Under the pieces are notes generated by a model, which did no database searches, had not been told where the DNA came from, and saw only the letters and a list, made by a program, of their open reading frames with translations. The position numbers were made by a program, and so were the translations under genes. From Chloroflexota bacterium (GTDB taxonomy: Bacteria; Chloroflexota; Dormibacteria; Aeolococcales; Aeolococcaceae): a stretch of DNA of 8,507 nucleotides. Positions 1 through 5,271 of the stretch are shown piece by piece; the stretch's first letter is position 1; each line of letters begins with the position of its first letter. The stretch covers positions 1-8,507 of the forward strand of contig VBHE01000009.1 in the NCBI GenBank assembly GCA_005889515.1, in the 5' to 3' direction.

Positions 1-591
1 GGCGAGCACGTCCCGCCGACACGCTCCTTCGAGGAGCGCGAGCCCCCCTACCGCAAGCTCGACGACACCGCGCTCAACCGGGCGCTCGCCGAGCGGATCC
101 ACGAGCTCGCCGTCGTCGCGGAGCGCGCCGTGGAGCTCGACCCCGACGCCTCCGTTCCGTGGACGGGCCGGCACATGCGCGTCCGCTGGTTCGCGGAGCA
201 CATGCGCGAGGAGCTCGTCATCCACCGCTGGGACATCGTCGGCGATGACGACGTGAGCGTGCGCAAGCTCGGGGAGCGCTGGTTCACCGAGCACTCCGTG
301 ATCGCCGTGGGGCGCCCGCTGCTGATGCGGGGATACGAGCGATGGTCGGGAGAGCCGCCGTTCGTCGCCCGCCTTCGGGCGCAGGGCGAGGACGACCTGA
401 TCGTGTCCGCGACCCACGACGGCCCGTCCATCGAGCTCGGACCGCCCGAGGGCGACGCCGTGGTCGAGAGCGATGCCGCCGCACGGGCGCTGCTGCTGTG
501 GGGTCGGCAACCGGCCGACCCGAGCCGGCTGCGGAGCGACGCGGGCCCCGCCGCCCTCGGAGCGGCTCGCCGGCTGCTCGCGGGGTACTGA
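1..591 (+). CDS. DinB / maleylpyruvate isomerase-like mycothiol-dependent enzyme, 5'-partial
   Basis: The frame is open from the first base, so the N-terminus lies outside the window; 196 residues are present. The fragment resembles the TIGR03083 / MDMPI group of DinB-fold proteins, which use a bound metal and often mycothiol to isomerise or conjugate small molecules in the cytoplasm. The key stretch is REELVIHRWDI near fragment residues 69-79. Its ExxxH pair (Glu71, His75) matches the Glu and His that ligate metal in the maleylpyruvate isomerase family. The first His ligand would be in the missing part. The tail, with ALLLWGRQPADPSRL, is typical of the C-terminal domain of this group, where the stretch LLLWGR.PAD recurs. 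The actual substrate cannot be told. Family assignment is fairly sure; mycothiol dependence is inferred from the family alone. It is followed after 69 bases by an ABM-fold gene on the same strand, possibly co-transcribed. Confidence 0.8.
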   Translation, partial: GEHVPPTRSFEEREPPYRKLDDTALNRALAERIHELAVVAERAVELDPDASVPWTGRHMRVRWFAEHMREELVIHRWDIVGDDDVSVRKLGERWFTEHSVIAVGRPLLMRGYERWSGEPPFVARLRAQGEDDLIVSATHDGPSIELGPPEGDAVVESDAAARALLLWGRQPADPSRLRSDAGPAALGAARRLLAGY

Positions 592-646
592 CGGGCGGGC
601 CCGACACCGGCGTGCCATCATCTCGCCGATCAGCCACCGCGGGACC

Positions 647-653
647 GGAGGAG
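647..653 (+). promoter_or_regulatory. Shine-Dalgarno sequence of the first ABM gene
   Basis: GGAGGAG lies 7 bases before the ATG at 661. It is a near-perfect ribosome binding site and fixes this start over other in-frame options. Confidence 0.8.
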
Positions 654-660
654 CAGCGCC

Positions 661-978
661 ATGATCCTCATCGTCGTGAAGATGCCGATTCGTCCGGAAC
701 GGCGGGATGAGTGGCTGGAGGGCATCCAGCGCTACTCGGAGGCGGTCCGCCGGGAGCAGGGCAGCCCCGACTTCAGCTGCTTCGAGAGCATCGAGGATTC
801 GAACCAGTTCGTCGCGGTCGAGAGCTTTCCCTCGCGTGAGCTGAGCGACGCGCACGTGCAGACCGAGCACTTCAAGGAGTTCATCGCCTGGTTCCCGAAG
901 ATGCTCGCCGCGGCACCGCAGATCATCAACATCGAGGTCGCCGGGGGGTGGTCGACGATGTCGGAGCTCGCCCAGTAG
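661..978 (+). CDS. Antibiotic biosynthesis monooxygenase (ABM) family protein
   Basis: A complete 105-residue protein, the usual length of single-domain ABM-fold proteins. These are ferredoxin-like dimers that oxidise quinols or polyketide-type aromatics without a cofactor; some members instead degrade haem. The N-terminal strand MILIVVKMPI is followed by a helix with the ERRDEWLEGI type sequence (about residues 13-22). A middle strand holds FVAVESF (about 51-57), and the conserved HVQTEHFKEF stretch (about 66-75) corresponds to the family's H..S.HF helix. The last strand is IINIEV (about 88-93). Quinol monooxygenase (YgiN-like) is the nearest general label, but the substrate is unknown. The start is supported by a strong ribosome binding site. 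A second ABM-like gene lies 213 bases downstream on the same strand; a DinB-like enzyme lies just upstream. Confidence 0.85.
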   Translation: MILIVVKMPIRPERRDEWLEGIQRYSEAVRREQGSPDFSCFESIEDSNQFVAVESFPSRELSDAHVQTEHFKEFIAWFPKMLAAAPQIINIEVAGGWSTMSELAQ

Positions 979-1191
979 GTCCGAGCCGAGCGCCAGCGCC
1001 GTTCGACGAGCTCACCCAGCGTGAGCGCGTGGTGCGGATCCTGGCCAAGGACCGTCCGACGGTGCTGCCGATGCACCGCGAGGAGCGCGCAGCACTGCTG
1101 CGCCACGGGCCGACCTCGGCTCGCGTGTCACGCGGGCTTCATCAGCCCGGCCCAGGATGTGCGACCCGAGACACCGCCAGGAGGAGTCGTC
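979..1191. other. Intergenic region with a possible gene remnant
   Basis: There is no complete gene in this gap between the two ABM genes. In the plus frame, bases about 999-1109 read as a codon-biased segment containing DELTQRERVVRILAKD. Its beginning recalls the LTxRExxVLxLLA start of a LuxR-type helix-turn-helix, but the similarity stops after about 13 residues and no start codon with a ribosome site precedes it. It may be a decayed gene or chance. An inverted repeat CGGGCT / AGCCCG (1133-1138 and 1144-1149, 5-base loop) could form a small hairpin. It has no T-run, so it is not a convincing terminator. Confidence 0.3.
1179..1186 (+). promoter_or_regulatory. Shine-Dalgarno sequence of the second ABM-like gene
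   Basis: AGGAGGAG ends 5 bases before the ATG at 1192. This selects that ATG over the longer in-frame option at 1021, whose extra N-terminus is Cys/Arg-rich and not protein-like. Confidence 0.85.
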
Positions 1192-1512
1192 ATGTACGGA
1201 ACGGTGATGGTCGGCCGGCTGCGGGGCTCCATCGAGGAGATGCAGAGGGTCAACGAGGAGTGGCTCGAGCTCCGGATCCCCGGCTTCGTCAGGGAGGAGA
1301 CCCTGCTCGGCGAGGACGGGCGCACGGTGATCTCCGCGGTCTTCTTCGAGTCCCGCGACGCGTATCGGCGGCTGGCGGACGATCCGCGGCAGGACGAGTT
1401 CTGGCGTACCCGGTTCCTCCCCCTGCTCGAGGGCGAGCCGCAATGGTTCGACGGGACCTGGCAGACCACGCTCATCCCGAGAGCGGCGCAGGGGTCCTCC
1501 CCGACCCGGTGA
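1192..1512 (+). CDS. ABM-like dimeric alpha/beta-barrel protein
   Basis: The protein is 106 residues from the ATG chosen by its strong ribosome site. It shows the pattern of a dimeric alpha/beta-barrel (ABM or YdhR-like) domain. An opening strand MYGTVMVGRL leads to a helix holding the EEMQRVNEEW sequence (about 15-24), then a strand around TVISAVFFES (about 45-54). A helical segment DAYRRLADD precedes a Trp-rich end (EPQWFDGTWQTTLI, about 82-95). It is clearly diverged from the upstream 105-residue ABM protein, so the two are not recent duplicates. It may be a small monooxygenase, or a stress protein that merely keeps the fold; no catalytic residue can be assigned. The last 41 bases overlap the 3' end of the convergent minus-strand gene. 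Confidence 0.72.
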   Translation: MYGTVMVGRLRGSIEEMQRVNEEWLELRIPGFVREETLLGEDGRTVISAVFFESRDAYRRLADDPRQDEFWRTRFLPLLEGEPQWFDGTWQTTLIPRAAQGSSPTR

Positions 1513-1774
1513 GCACGACGTCGTCGATGTTGCCCTCGAGCAGAATGACGCTCTCCTCCCACGCGCCTCCGCGCCGCCCGGTCATCAGCCGGACTTCGTA
1601 GGCGCCGTTCGCGTCGAGGTCGACCATCAGGCAGCGGGTGACGGACTGGAGCGCCGCCCAGACGTGGGTGCCGGCCACGCCGACGTTCCGCTCCTCGTCG
1701 TTGCCGACCTCCGCGACCAGCGGCGCATAGGGGTGGTCGTGGGTCGTGCGGAACTGATGTGGATCCTCGAGCAT
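1472..1774 (-). CDS. Hypothetical protein, 100 residues
   Basis: I do not recognise a family. The ATG at 1774 is preferred over an upstream ATG at 1870 because GGAGGG lies 9 bases before it and the upstream extension is low-complexity Gly/Arg/Pro. Codon third positions are strongly G/C, as in the neighbouring real genes, which argues that it is translated. The protein is mixed and soluble-looking, without a signal peptide or membrane span. It has an acidic His-rich start (PHQFRTTHDHPY) and a mid-part suggesting beta strands (about residues 53-66, TRCLMVDLDANGAY). The stretch WEESVILLEGNIDDVVL (about 75-91) follows. The 3' end overlaps the convergent ABM-like gene by 41 bases. It lies 119 bases downstream of the minus-strand chemotaxis fragment and could follow it in one transcript, or use its own control region at 1775-1893. 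Confidence 0.6.
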   Translation of the reverse strand: MLEDPHQFRTTHDHPYAPLVAEVGNDEERNVGVAGTHVWAALQSVTRCLMVDLDANGAYEVRLMTGRRGGAWEESVILLEGNIDDVVLTGSGRTPAPLSG

Positions 1775-1826
1775 GGCCCTGGCCCTCCGCTGGACACCCC
1801 CGCCGCCCGGGTTCTCCGGGCCACGT

Positions 1827-1853
1827 GCACAACGCTCAACGTTGGACCTGTGC
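1827..1853. promoter_or_regulatory. Candidate operator: nested inverted repeats
   Basis: Outer arms GCACA (1827-1831) and TGTGC (1849-1853) flank the perfect 8-base palindrome CAACGTTG (1837-1844). The two centres coincide within half a base. A CACGTG palindrome adjoins at 1822-1827. The site is 53 bases upstream of the hypothetical gene start at 1774, a plausible place for a dimeric repressor or activator. No convincing -35/-10 pair could be placed around it, so this is a suggestion only. Confidence 0.3.
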
Positions 1854-1893
1854 TGCAACGACCCGGTCACCGGACGGTCACGGTTCGGAGGCG

Positions 1894-2535
1894 TCAGTTG
1901 TAGCGGGAGAGCCTCGCCATCCGGTCGTCGACGTGGTCGGAGCCGCGGCTGCTGATCGCGATCTCCTCGGCGGTCGCGGACACCTGGCGGCAGCCCGCGG
2001 TCACCTGCTGCATCGCCGCCATCACCTGCTCGGTGGCGGTGCGCTGCTGCTGGCTGGTGAGGCGGACCCGGTCGCAGCTCTCGACGACCTCCTCCATCAG
2101 GGCGAGGCCGGACACCATCTGCTTGGCGCCCTTCTCCATCGCGATCACGGTGGCGTTGGTCTCGGTCTGCGCGCCGTCGATGATCCGGCTGATCTCCGCC
2201 GCCGACGCCTTGGAGCGCTCGGCGAGCCGGCGCACCTCGTCGGCGACGACGGCGAAGCCGCGCCCGGCGTCGCCCGCACGCGCCGCCTCGATGGCGGCGT
2301 TGACCGCGAGCAGGTTGGTCTGGTCGGCGAAGTCGTTGATGAGCGTGAGGATGCCGGTGATCTCCTGCACCCGCGCGGCGAGGCTCATGGTCCGCTCGCT
2401 CGAGACCAGGATGTCCTCGCGCGCGTGCTCGAGGCTCTGCTTGGTCTGCTCCGCCTGGGTGGCCACCCGCTCGACGGTATCGGCGACCGAGCCGGAGCTG
2501 CGGGTGAGCTCCTCGACGCTCGCCGAGGTCCGCAT
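1894..2535 (-). CDS. Methyl-accepting chemotaxis protein signalling domain, probably 5'-truncated
   Basis: The protein is 213 residues from the ATG at 2535 and is almost entirely the MCP cytoplasmic signalling domain, a long helical hairpin that controls the kinase CheA through CheW. The conserved hairpin tip is intact at about residues 69-104: DQTNLLAVNAAIEAARAG, then GRGFAVVADEVRRLAE. The flanking helices show heptad-like patterning, with candidate Glu/Gln methylation sites. What is missing is everything a normal receptor (typically 400-650 residues) has upstream: sensor domain, membrane spans and HAMP. The reading frame continues open before 2535, but that part is Arg/Ser/Pro-rich and is the shadow of the plus-strand gene. 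No ribosome site precedes this ATG; AGGAGA lies too far away, about 15 bases. It is either a soluble orphan receptor domain or the remnant of a receptor cut at its 5' end. No other chemotaxis genes are visible. Confidence 0.8.
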   Translation of the reverse strand: MRTSASVEELTRSSGSVADTVERVATQAEQTKQSLEHAREDILVSSERTMSLAARVQEITGILTLINDFADQTNLLAVNAAIEAARAGDAGRGFAVVADEVRRLAERSKASAAEISRIIDGAQTETNATVIAMEKGAKQMVSGLALMEEVVESCDRVRLTSQQQRTATEQVMAAMQQVTAGCRQVSATAEEIAISSRGSDHVDDRMARLSRYN

Positions 2536-2977
2536 GAGCAGATCGCCACTTCTCCTGGGGACCGGGAGCGAGCGCGAGCGCGTCACCCGGATCGGCATCG
2601 CCCGCGTCTGCGTCGGCGGCAGCATGCTGCTGACCACCGGGCTGGCGCGGCGGTTCTTCGGAATCCCGGCCGCGCAGGACAACGGGGGGCTGCGGCTCGC
2701 CGCCCGCCTCTTCGGCATCCGCAACGTCGTGCTCGGCACCTGGGCGCTGCTCTCCCGCGACCAGGGGATCGACGAGCGCCGGCTCTGCTACCGGCTGCAG
2801 GCCGCCGTCGACGCCGCCGACCTCGCCGCGCTCGCCTGGGCGGGAGCACGTGGTGATGGGCTGCTGCGGCCGGCGCTCATGGGCGGCGCGCTCGGCGGCT
2901 CGGCGGTGCTCGCCTGGCTCGACCTGCTCGGCGACGTCGACGGGGCGGCCCCGGAGCGGAGCGCCGCCGCGGCCTGA
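2534..2977 (+). CDS. DUF4267-like small membrane protein
   Basis: The protein is 147 residues from the ATG at 2534, the only ATG ahead of the conserved part. Recognisable DUF4267-type features are GLARRFFGIPAAQDN (about residues 36-50), RLAARLFGIRNVVLG (about 54-68) and a C-terminal Gly/Ala-rich hydrophobic helix (about 113-132). Hydrophobic stretches at about 20-36, 61-74, 91-103 and 113-132 suggest a four-helix integral membrane protein. The family has no established function. The first 17 or so residues (MSRSPLLLGTGSERERV) are not family-like. The ATG overlaps the minus-strand ATG of the chemotaxis fragment within one CATG, and only a weak GAGG lies upstream. The beginning of this gene may therefore also be a product of the junction. 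It ends 10 bases before the convergent membrane-fusion gene. Confidence 0.68.
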   Translation: MSRSPLLLGTGSERERVTRIGIARVCVGGSMLLTTGLARRFFGIPAAQDNGGLRLAARLFGIRNVVLGTWALLSRDQGIDERRLCYRLQAAVDAADLAALAWAGARGDGLLRPALMGGALGGSAVLAWLDLLGDVDGAAPERSAAAA

Positions 2978-2987
2978 CCCGGGCTTC

Positions 2988-4034
2988 CTAGCCGACGGTC
3001 TGGGTGACCCGGACCTTGGTGCCGTCGGTGAGCAGCTGGTTGCCGACGATCACGCAGAGCTCCCCGGGGCTGAGGCCCTTCACGATCTCGACGTAGGTGC
3101 CGTCGGAGATGCCGAGCTCGACGGTCCGGGAGTGGACCACCGACCCGTCGACGACGTACACGGTCGGGGCGCTGTCGGTGTCGAGGACGGCGAGCTTGGA
3201 GACGACGACCGGGCTGTTGTGGTCGACGCCGACCCGCACGAAGGCCTGGAGTCCGGGAAGCACCGCGTGGTCCGCGGTGTTCGCGGCGTCGACGGTGGCC
3301 TGGAAGAACTGTCCGGCGCCGCTGGCGCCGGCGGCGACCTGGACCACCTTTCCGGTCAGCACCTGCGCGGGGGCGGTGCTGCCCGGCGACGGGGTGACGC
3401 TGATGTCGGCGGGCGACCCGATGCCGACGAACTGGCGGTCGGCGATCGGCAGGCTCGCGGTCACCTGGATGTGCGAGGTGTCGATCACCGTCATGAGGAT
3501 CTGCCCCGGGGCGGCGAAGGCGCCGGGGGCGATCTTCAGCTCGCCGATCGCGCCGTCGATGGGCGCGCTCAGCTGAGCGGGACGGCCGTTGGCGATGTCG
3601 ATCTGCTGCTGGAGGATGACGTACTGGCCCTGGTAGCTGACGATCTGGGCGTTGAGCGCGGCGATCTGGACGGTGTCGCCCTTCGCCTGGGCGATGGCGA
3701 TGCGGCCCTGGGCGTTGGTGATCTCGCCCTGGATCAGCGTCTGCTTGGAGTGCAGCGACTGCGCCTGCGCCGCGAAGGGGGTGCGGTCGAGGGAGAGCAG
3801 CAGCTGGCCCCTGTGCACGGTCTCGCCGGGGTGGACGTTGACGTCGGTGACGAGGTCGCGGAAGTCGATGCTGACCGGCACGCTGATGCCCGCGGCGGTG
3901 ATCCCCGTCCCTCCGGGATGGTCGACCACCGCGCGCGCGCCCGCCCTGTAGACGACGACGTCGTGACTCGTCGAGGTCCCGCCGCAGGCGGCCAGCACGC
4001 AGGCCAGCACCGCCCCGACCGCGTACTTCCGCAT
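2988..4034 (-). CDS. HlyD/MacA-type periplasmic adaptor (membrane fusion) lipoprotein
   Basis: The protein is 348 residues. The N-terminus MRKYAVGAVLACVLAACGG is a lipoprotein signal with lipobox LAAC and acceptor Cys17, so the mature protein should be anchored to the outer face of the membrane. Then come the half-lipoyl segment (about 62-90, VNVHPGETVHRGQLLLSLD), a coiled-coil hairpin rich in Gln and Ala (about 88-150), and the second half-lipoyl segment (about 156-186, LSAPIDGAIGELKIAPG). Beta-barrel and membrane-proximal domains follow (about 188-348), with the typical GLSPGELCVIVG stretch. Such adaptors couple ABC (MacB-like) or RND pumps to export of drugs, peptides or lipids. No pump gene adjoins it here. 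The start is chosen because it gives the perfect lipoprotein signal; AGGG lies about 10 bases upstream. A possible -10, TACCCT (4083-4078, minus strand), would give a leader of about 37 bases. Confidence 0.88.
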   Translation of the reverse strand: MRKYAVGAVLACVLAACGGTSTSHDVVVYRAGARAVVDHPGGTGITAAGISVPVSIDFRDLVTDVNVHPGETVHRGQLLLSLDRTPFAAQAQSLHSKQTLIQGEITNAQGRIAIAQAKGDTVQIAALNAQIVSYQGQYVILQQQIDIANGRPAQLSAPIDGAIGELKIAPGAFAAPGQILMTVIDTSHIQVTASLPIADRQFVGIGSPADISVTPSPGSTAPAQVLTGKVVQVAAGASGAGQFFQATVDAANTADHAVLPGLQAFVRVGVDHNSPVVVSKLAVLDTDSAPTVYVVDGSVVHSRTVELGISDGTYVEIVKGLSPGELCVIVGNQLLTDGTKVRVTQTVG

Positions 4035-4151
4035 CGTGTTGATCCCTGCCAGGTCTGAGCTGCCGTCGGTCCGGTCTAGGGTAGAACGTCCCATGCCCCC
4101 GTATCCTGCGTCCGTCACCCGGCACGGCTGTCGAGCTGGAGATCGCGAACA

Positions 4152-4180
4152 GTGACGGTTGTTGACGCTCATGCTAGAGT
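4152..4180 (+). promoter_or_regulatory. Candidate sigma-70 promoter with extended -10
   Basis: GTGACG (4152-4157, one mismatch to TTGACG) is followed by a 17-base spacer and TAGAGT (4175-4180). TGC immediately precedes the -10, giving an extended -10 motif. Transcription would start near 4186-4187 and run toward the 3' end of the minus-strand oxidoreductase gene. No complete plus-strand gene lies downstream, so the promoter drives either a small or antisense RNA or the stub at 4277. Confidence 0.5.
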
Positions 4181-4232
4181 GCGGCCCTTGCTTCCGGCCG
4201 CCTGGGGGGCACCCACCACGCCCGCCTCTCCG

Positions 4233-4305
4233 AGCGGTCAGGGAGCGCCAGCGGCCGCGGCCCGGGCGGGGAGACGGTGAGCATCCTCGTGCTCGGCTGA
4301 CCGCT
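4233..4305. repeat. 8-base inverted repeat, possible bidirectional hairpin
   Basis: AGCGGTCA (4233-4240) and TGACCGCT (4298-4305) are exact inverted copies separated by 57 bases. Inside is a further GAGCA / TGCTC hairpin (4279-4283 and 4290-4294). The right arm covers the stop codon of the oxidoreductase gene, so the structure may stabilise or end that transcript. No T-run is present, so a classical intrinsic terminator is not supported. Confidence 0.35.
4277..4300 (+). pseudogene. Possible 5' stub of a Rossmann-fold gene (7 codons)
   Basis: A GTG at 4277, preceded by GGGGAG (4268-4273), opens a frame reading MSILVLG and then a TGA. MSILVLG is the usual opening of NAD(P)-binding epimerase/NmrA-type proteins, which continue with ATG-x-x-G residues in the glycine-rich loop. 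Here the frame stops exactly where the loop should begin, at the end of the convergent oxidoreductase gene. With the promoter at 4152-4180 this could be the remnant of a gene replaced by recombination, or a short leader peptide. The ribosome-site spacing of 3 bases is short. Seven codons is little evidence and chance is quite possible. Confidence 0.25.
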
Positions 4306-5209
4306 ACCGCCCCGCCACCGGGAGCTTCTCGACCGCCGGGATGACGTCGCGGGCGAGGAGCTCGAAGGGCTCGGGCTCGTGGGCGTTCGGCATGCTGATG
4401 ATGGCCTGGTCGATGCCGCGCTCGGCGAGCCTCTCGAAGTAGTGGATCGCCTGCCCCGGCGTCTTCGACTTCCCGCGCCCGTCGCGGGTCATGTGGAGGG
4501 TGCCGAGGCTGGTCCGCTCGATCTCCTCGAAGGGGCGGCCCACCGCCTCGCAGTGCCCGCGGAGCACGCGGAGCTTGTGGTCGAGCGCCGCCGGGTCGAA
4601 GGCGAAGAGGTTGCAGGCGTCCGCGTACTTCGCCACCAGCCGCAGGGTGCGCTTCTCGCCGCCGCCACCGACCAGGATCGGCGGGTGCGGCTTCTGCACG
4701 GGGAGCGGCGGGCACATCGGGCGCTCGGGGGGGTAGTGGCGCCCGTGGAACGGCGTCTCGTCGCCCGCCCACATCTGCCGGACGATCTGGAGGGCCTCCT
4801 CGAGCCGGTCCATGCGCTCGCCGAGCGGCGGGTAGGGGATGCCGAGCCCGAGGTGCTCCTGCTCGTTCCAGGCGGCTCCGATGCCGAACCAGGCGCGGCC
4901 GCGGGAGAGCACGTCGAGGGTGGTGGCGACCTTCACCAGCACTCCGGGATGGCGGTAGGTGACCCCGGTCACCATGGTCCCCAGCCGGATCCGGCTGGTC
5001 CGCCCGGCGGCGAAGGCGAGCGCGGTCCAGCCCTCGAGCATCTCCTGTTCGGGCGGGCCGACCGCGCCGATCTGGAAGAGGTGGTCCATCACCCAGAGGC
5101 TGTCGAATCCGGCGATCTCCGCACGCTCGGCGATGAGGGCGAAGGTCTCGCCGAGGTGCTCGGGGCCACCCGGCCAGGTGAAGCTCGGGACCTGAAGTCC
5201 GATGCGCAT
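4304..5209 (-). CDS. LLM-class F420-dependent oxidoreductase
   Basis: The protein is 301 residues, a normal length for the luciferase-like monooxygenase (bacterial luciferase TIM-barrel) superfamily. Visible hallmarks are MRIGLQVPSF at the first strand, GFDSLWVMDH (34-43) and RIRLGTMVTG (73-82). These are followed by RHPGVLVKVATTLDVLS (86-102), GRAWFGIGAAWNEQEH (104-119) and PILVGGGGEKRTLRL (177-191). The last matches the G-rich cofactor phosphate-binding region of the F420-dependent subgroup. Such enzymes transfer hydride between F420H2 and alcohols, imines or unsaturated substrates in the cytoplasm; the substrate here is unknown. FMN use cannot be fully excluded. On the minus strand TACGCT (5223-5218) precedes the ATG by 8 bases and no Shine-Dalgarno is seen, so the message is probably leaderless. 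It diverges from the hydrolase gene across 62 bases. Confidence 0.9.
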   Translation of the reverse strand: MRIGLQVPSFTWPGGPEHLGETFALIAERAEIAGFDSLWVMDHLFQIGAVGPPEQEMLEGWTALAFAAGRTSRIRLGTMVTGVTYRHPGVLVKVATTLDVLSRGRAWFGIGAAWNEQEHLGLGIPYPPLGERMDRLEEALQIVRQMWAGDETPFHGRHYPPERPMCPPLPVQKPHPPILVGGGGEKRTLRLVAKYADACNLFAFDPAALDHKLRVLRGHCEAVGRPFEEIERTSLGTLHMTRDGRGKSKTPGQAIHYFERLAERGIDQAIISMPNAHEPEPFELLARDVIPAVEKLPVAGR

Positions 5210-5217
5210 GGGGCGAC

Positions 5218-5223
5218 AGCGTA
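5218..5223 (-). promoter_or_regulatory. -10 element of a leaderless oxidoreductase mRNA
   Basis: TACGCT (TANNNT pattern) ends 8 bases before the ATG at 5209. That is the distance expected when transcription starts at or next to the A of the start codon. No ribosome binding site is present and no clear -35 was found. Confidence 0.5.
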
Positions 5224-5258
5224 GGCGATCGCCAGGACGGGCGCGGCGCGCGTTCGGC

Positions 5259-5264
5259 TAGCCT
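5259..5264 (+). promoter_or_regulatory. -10 element of a leaderless hydrolase mRNA
   Basis: TAGCCT (TANNNT) is followed by 7 bases and the ATG at 5272. This geometry favours 5272 over the in-frame ATG at 5266, two codons upstream, and suggests a leaderless transcript. No Shine-Dalgarno sequence precedes either ATG. Confidence 0.5.
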
Positions 5265-5271
5265 GATGCCC

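Larger units (their letters stand above)
4035..4303. other. Non-coding region between adaptor and oxidoreductase genes
   Basis: This 269-base stretch contains no complete gene. It holds a well-formed plus-strand promoter, a GCGGCC / GGCCGC hairpin (4181-4186 and 4196-4201), the palindrome GGCCGCGGCC (4253-4262) and a 7-codon open frame at 4277. A long-range 8-base inverted repeat ends at the oxidoreductase stop. A 61-codon frame starting at 4159 is Pro/Arg-rich and is not considered a gene. I looked for tRNA, SRP RNA and tmRNA signatures and saw none. A small RNA from the plus-strand promoter is possible. Confidence 0.5.

Noticed and set aside
1133..1149. Intrinsic terminator between the two ABM genes
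   Set aside because: The stem is only 6 base pairs and no T-run follows.
661..1512. Tandem duplication of the two ABM-fold genes
   Set aside because: The two proteins share the fold type but almost no residue pattern, so they are not recent copies of each other.
1759..2856. A 365-codon plus-strand frame rich in Leu, Gly, Asp and His
   Set aside because: It is antisense to the chemotaxis domain, whose hairpin tip is unmistakable on the minus strand; the plus frame resembles no protein.
2788..4125. A 445-codon minus-strand frame
   Set aside because: It is a shifted reading of the membrane-fusion gene, very Arg-rich, with no signal peptide or domain.
4181..4305. SRP RNA, tRNA or tmRNA gene downstream of the promoter at 4152
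   Set aside because: There is no T-arm consensus, no GGAAGCA-type SRP loop in proper context and no tRNA-like pairing. Only generic GC-rich hairpins are present.
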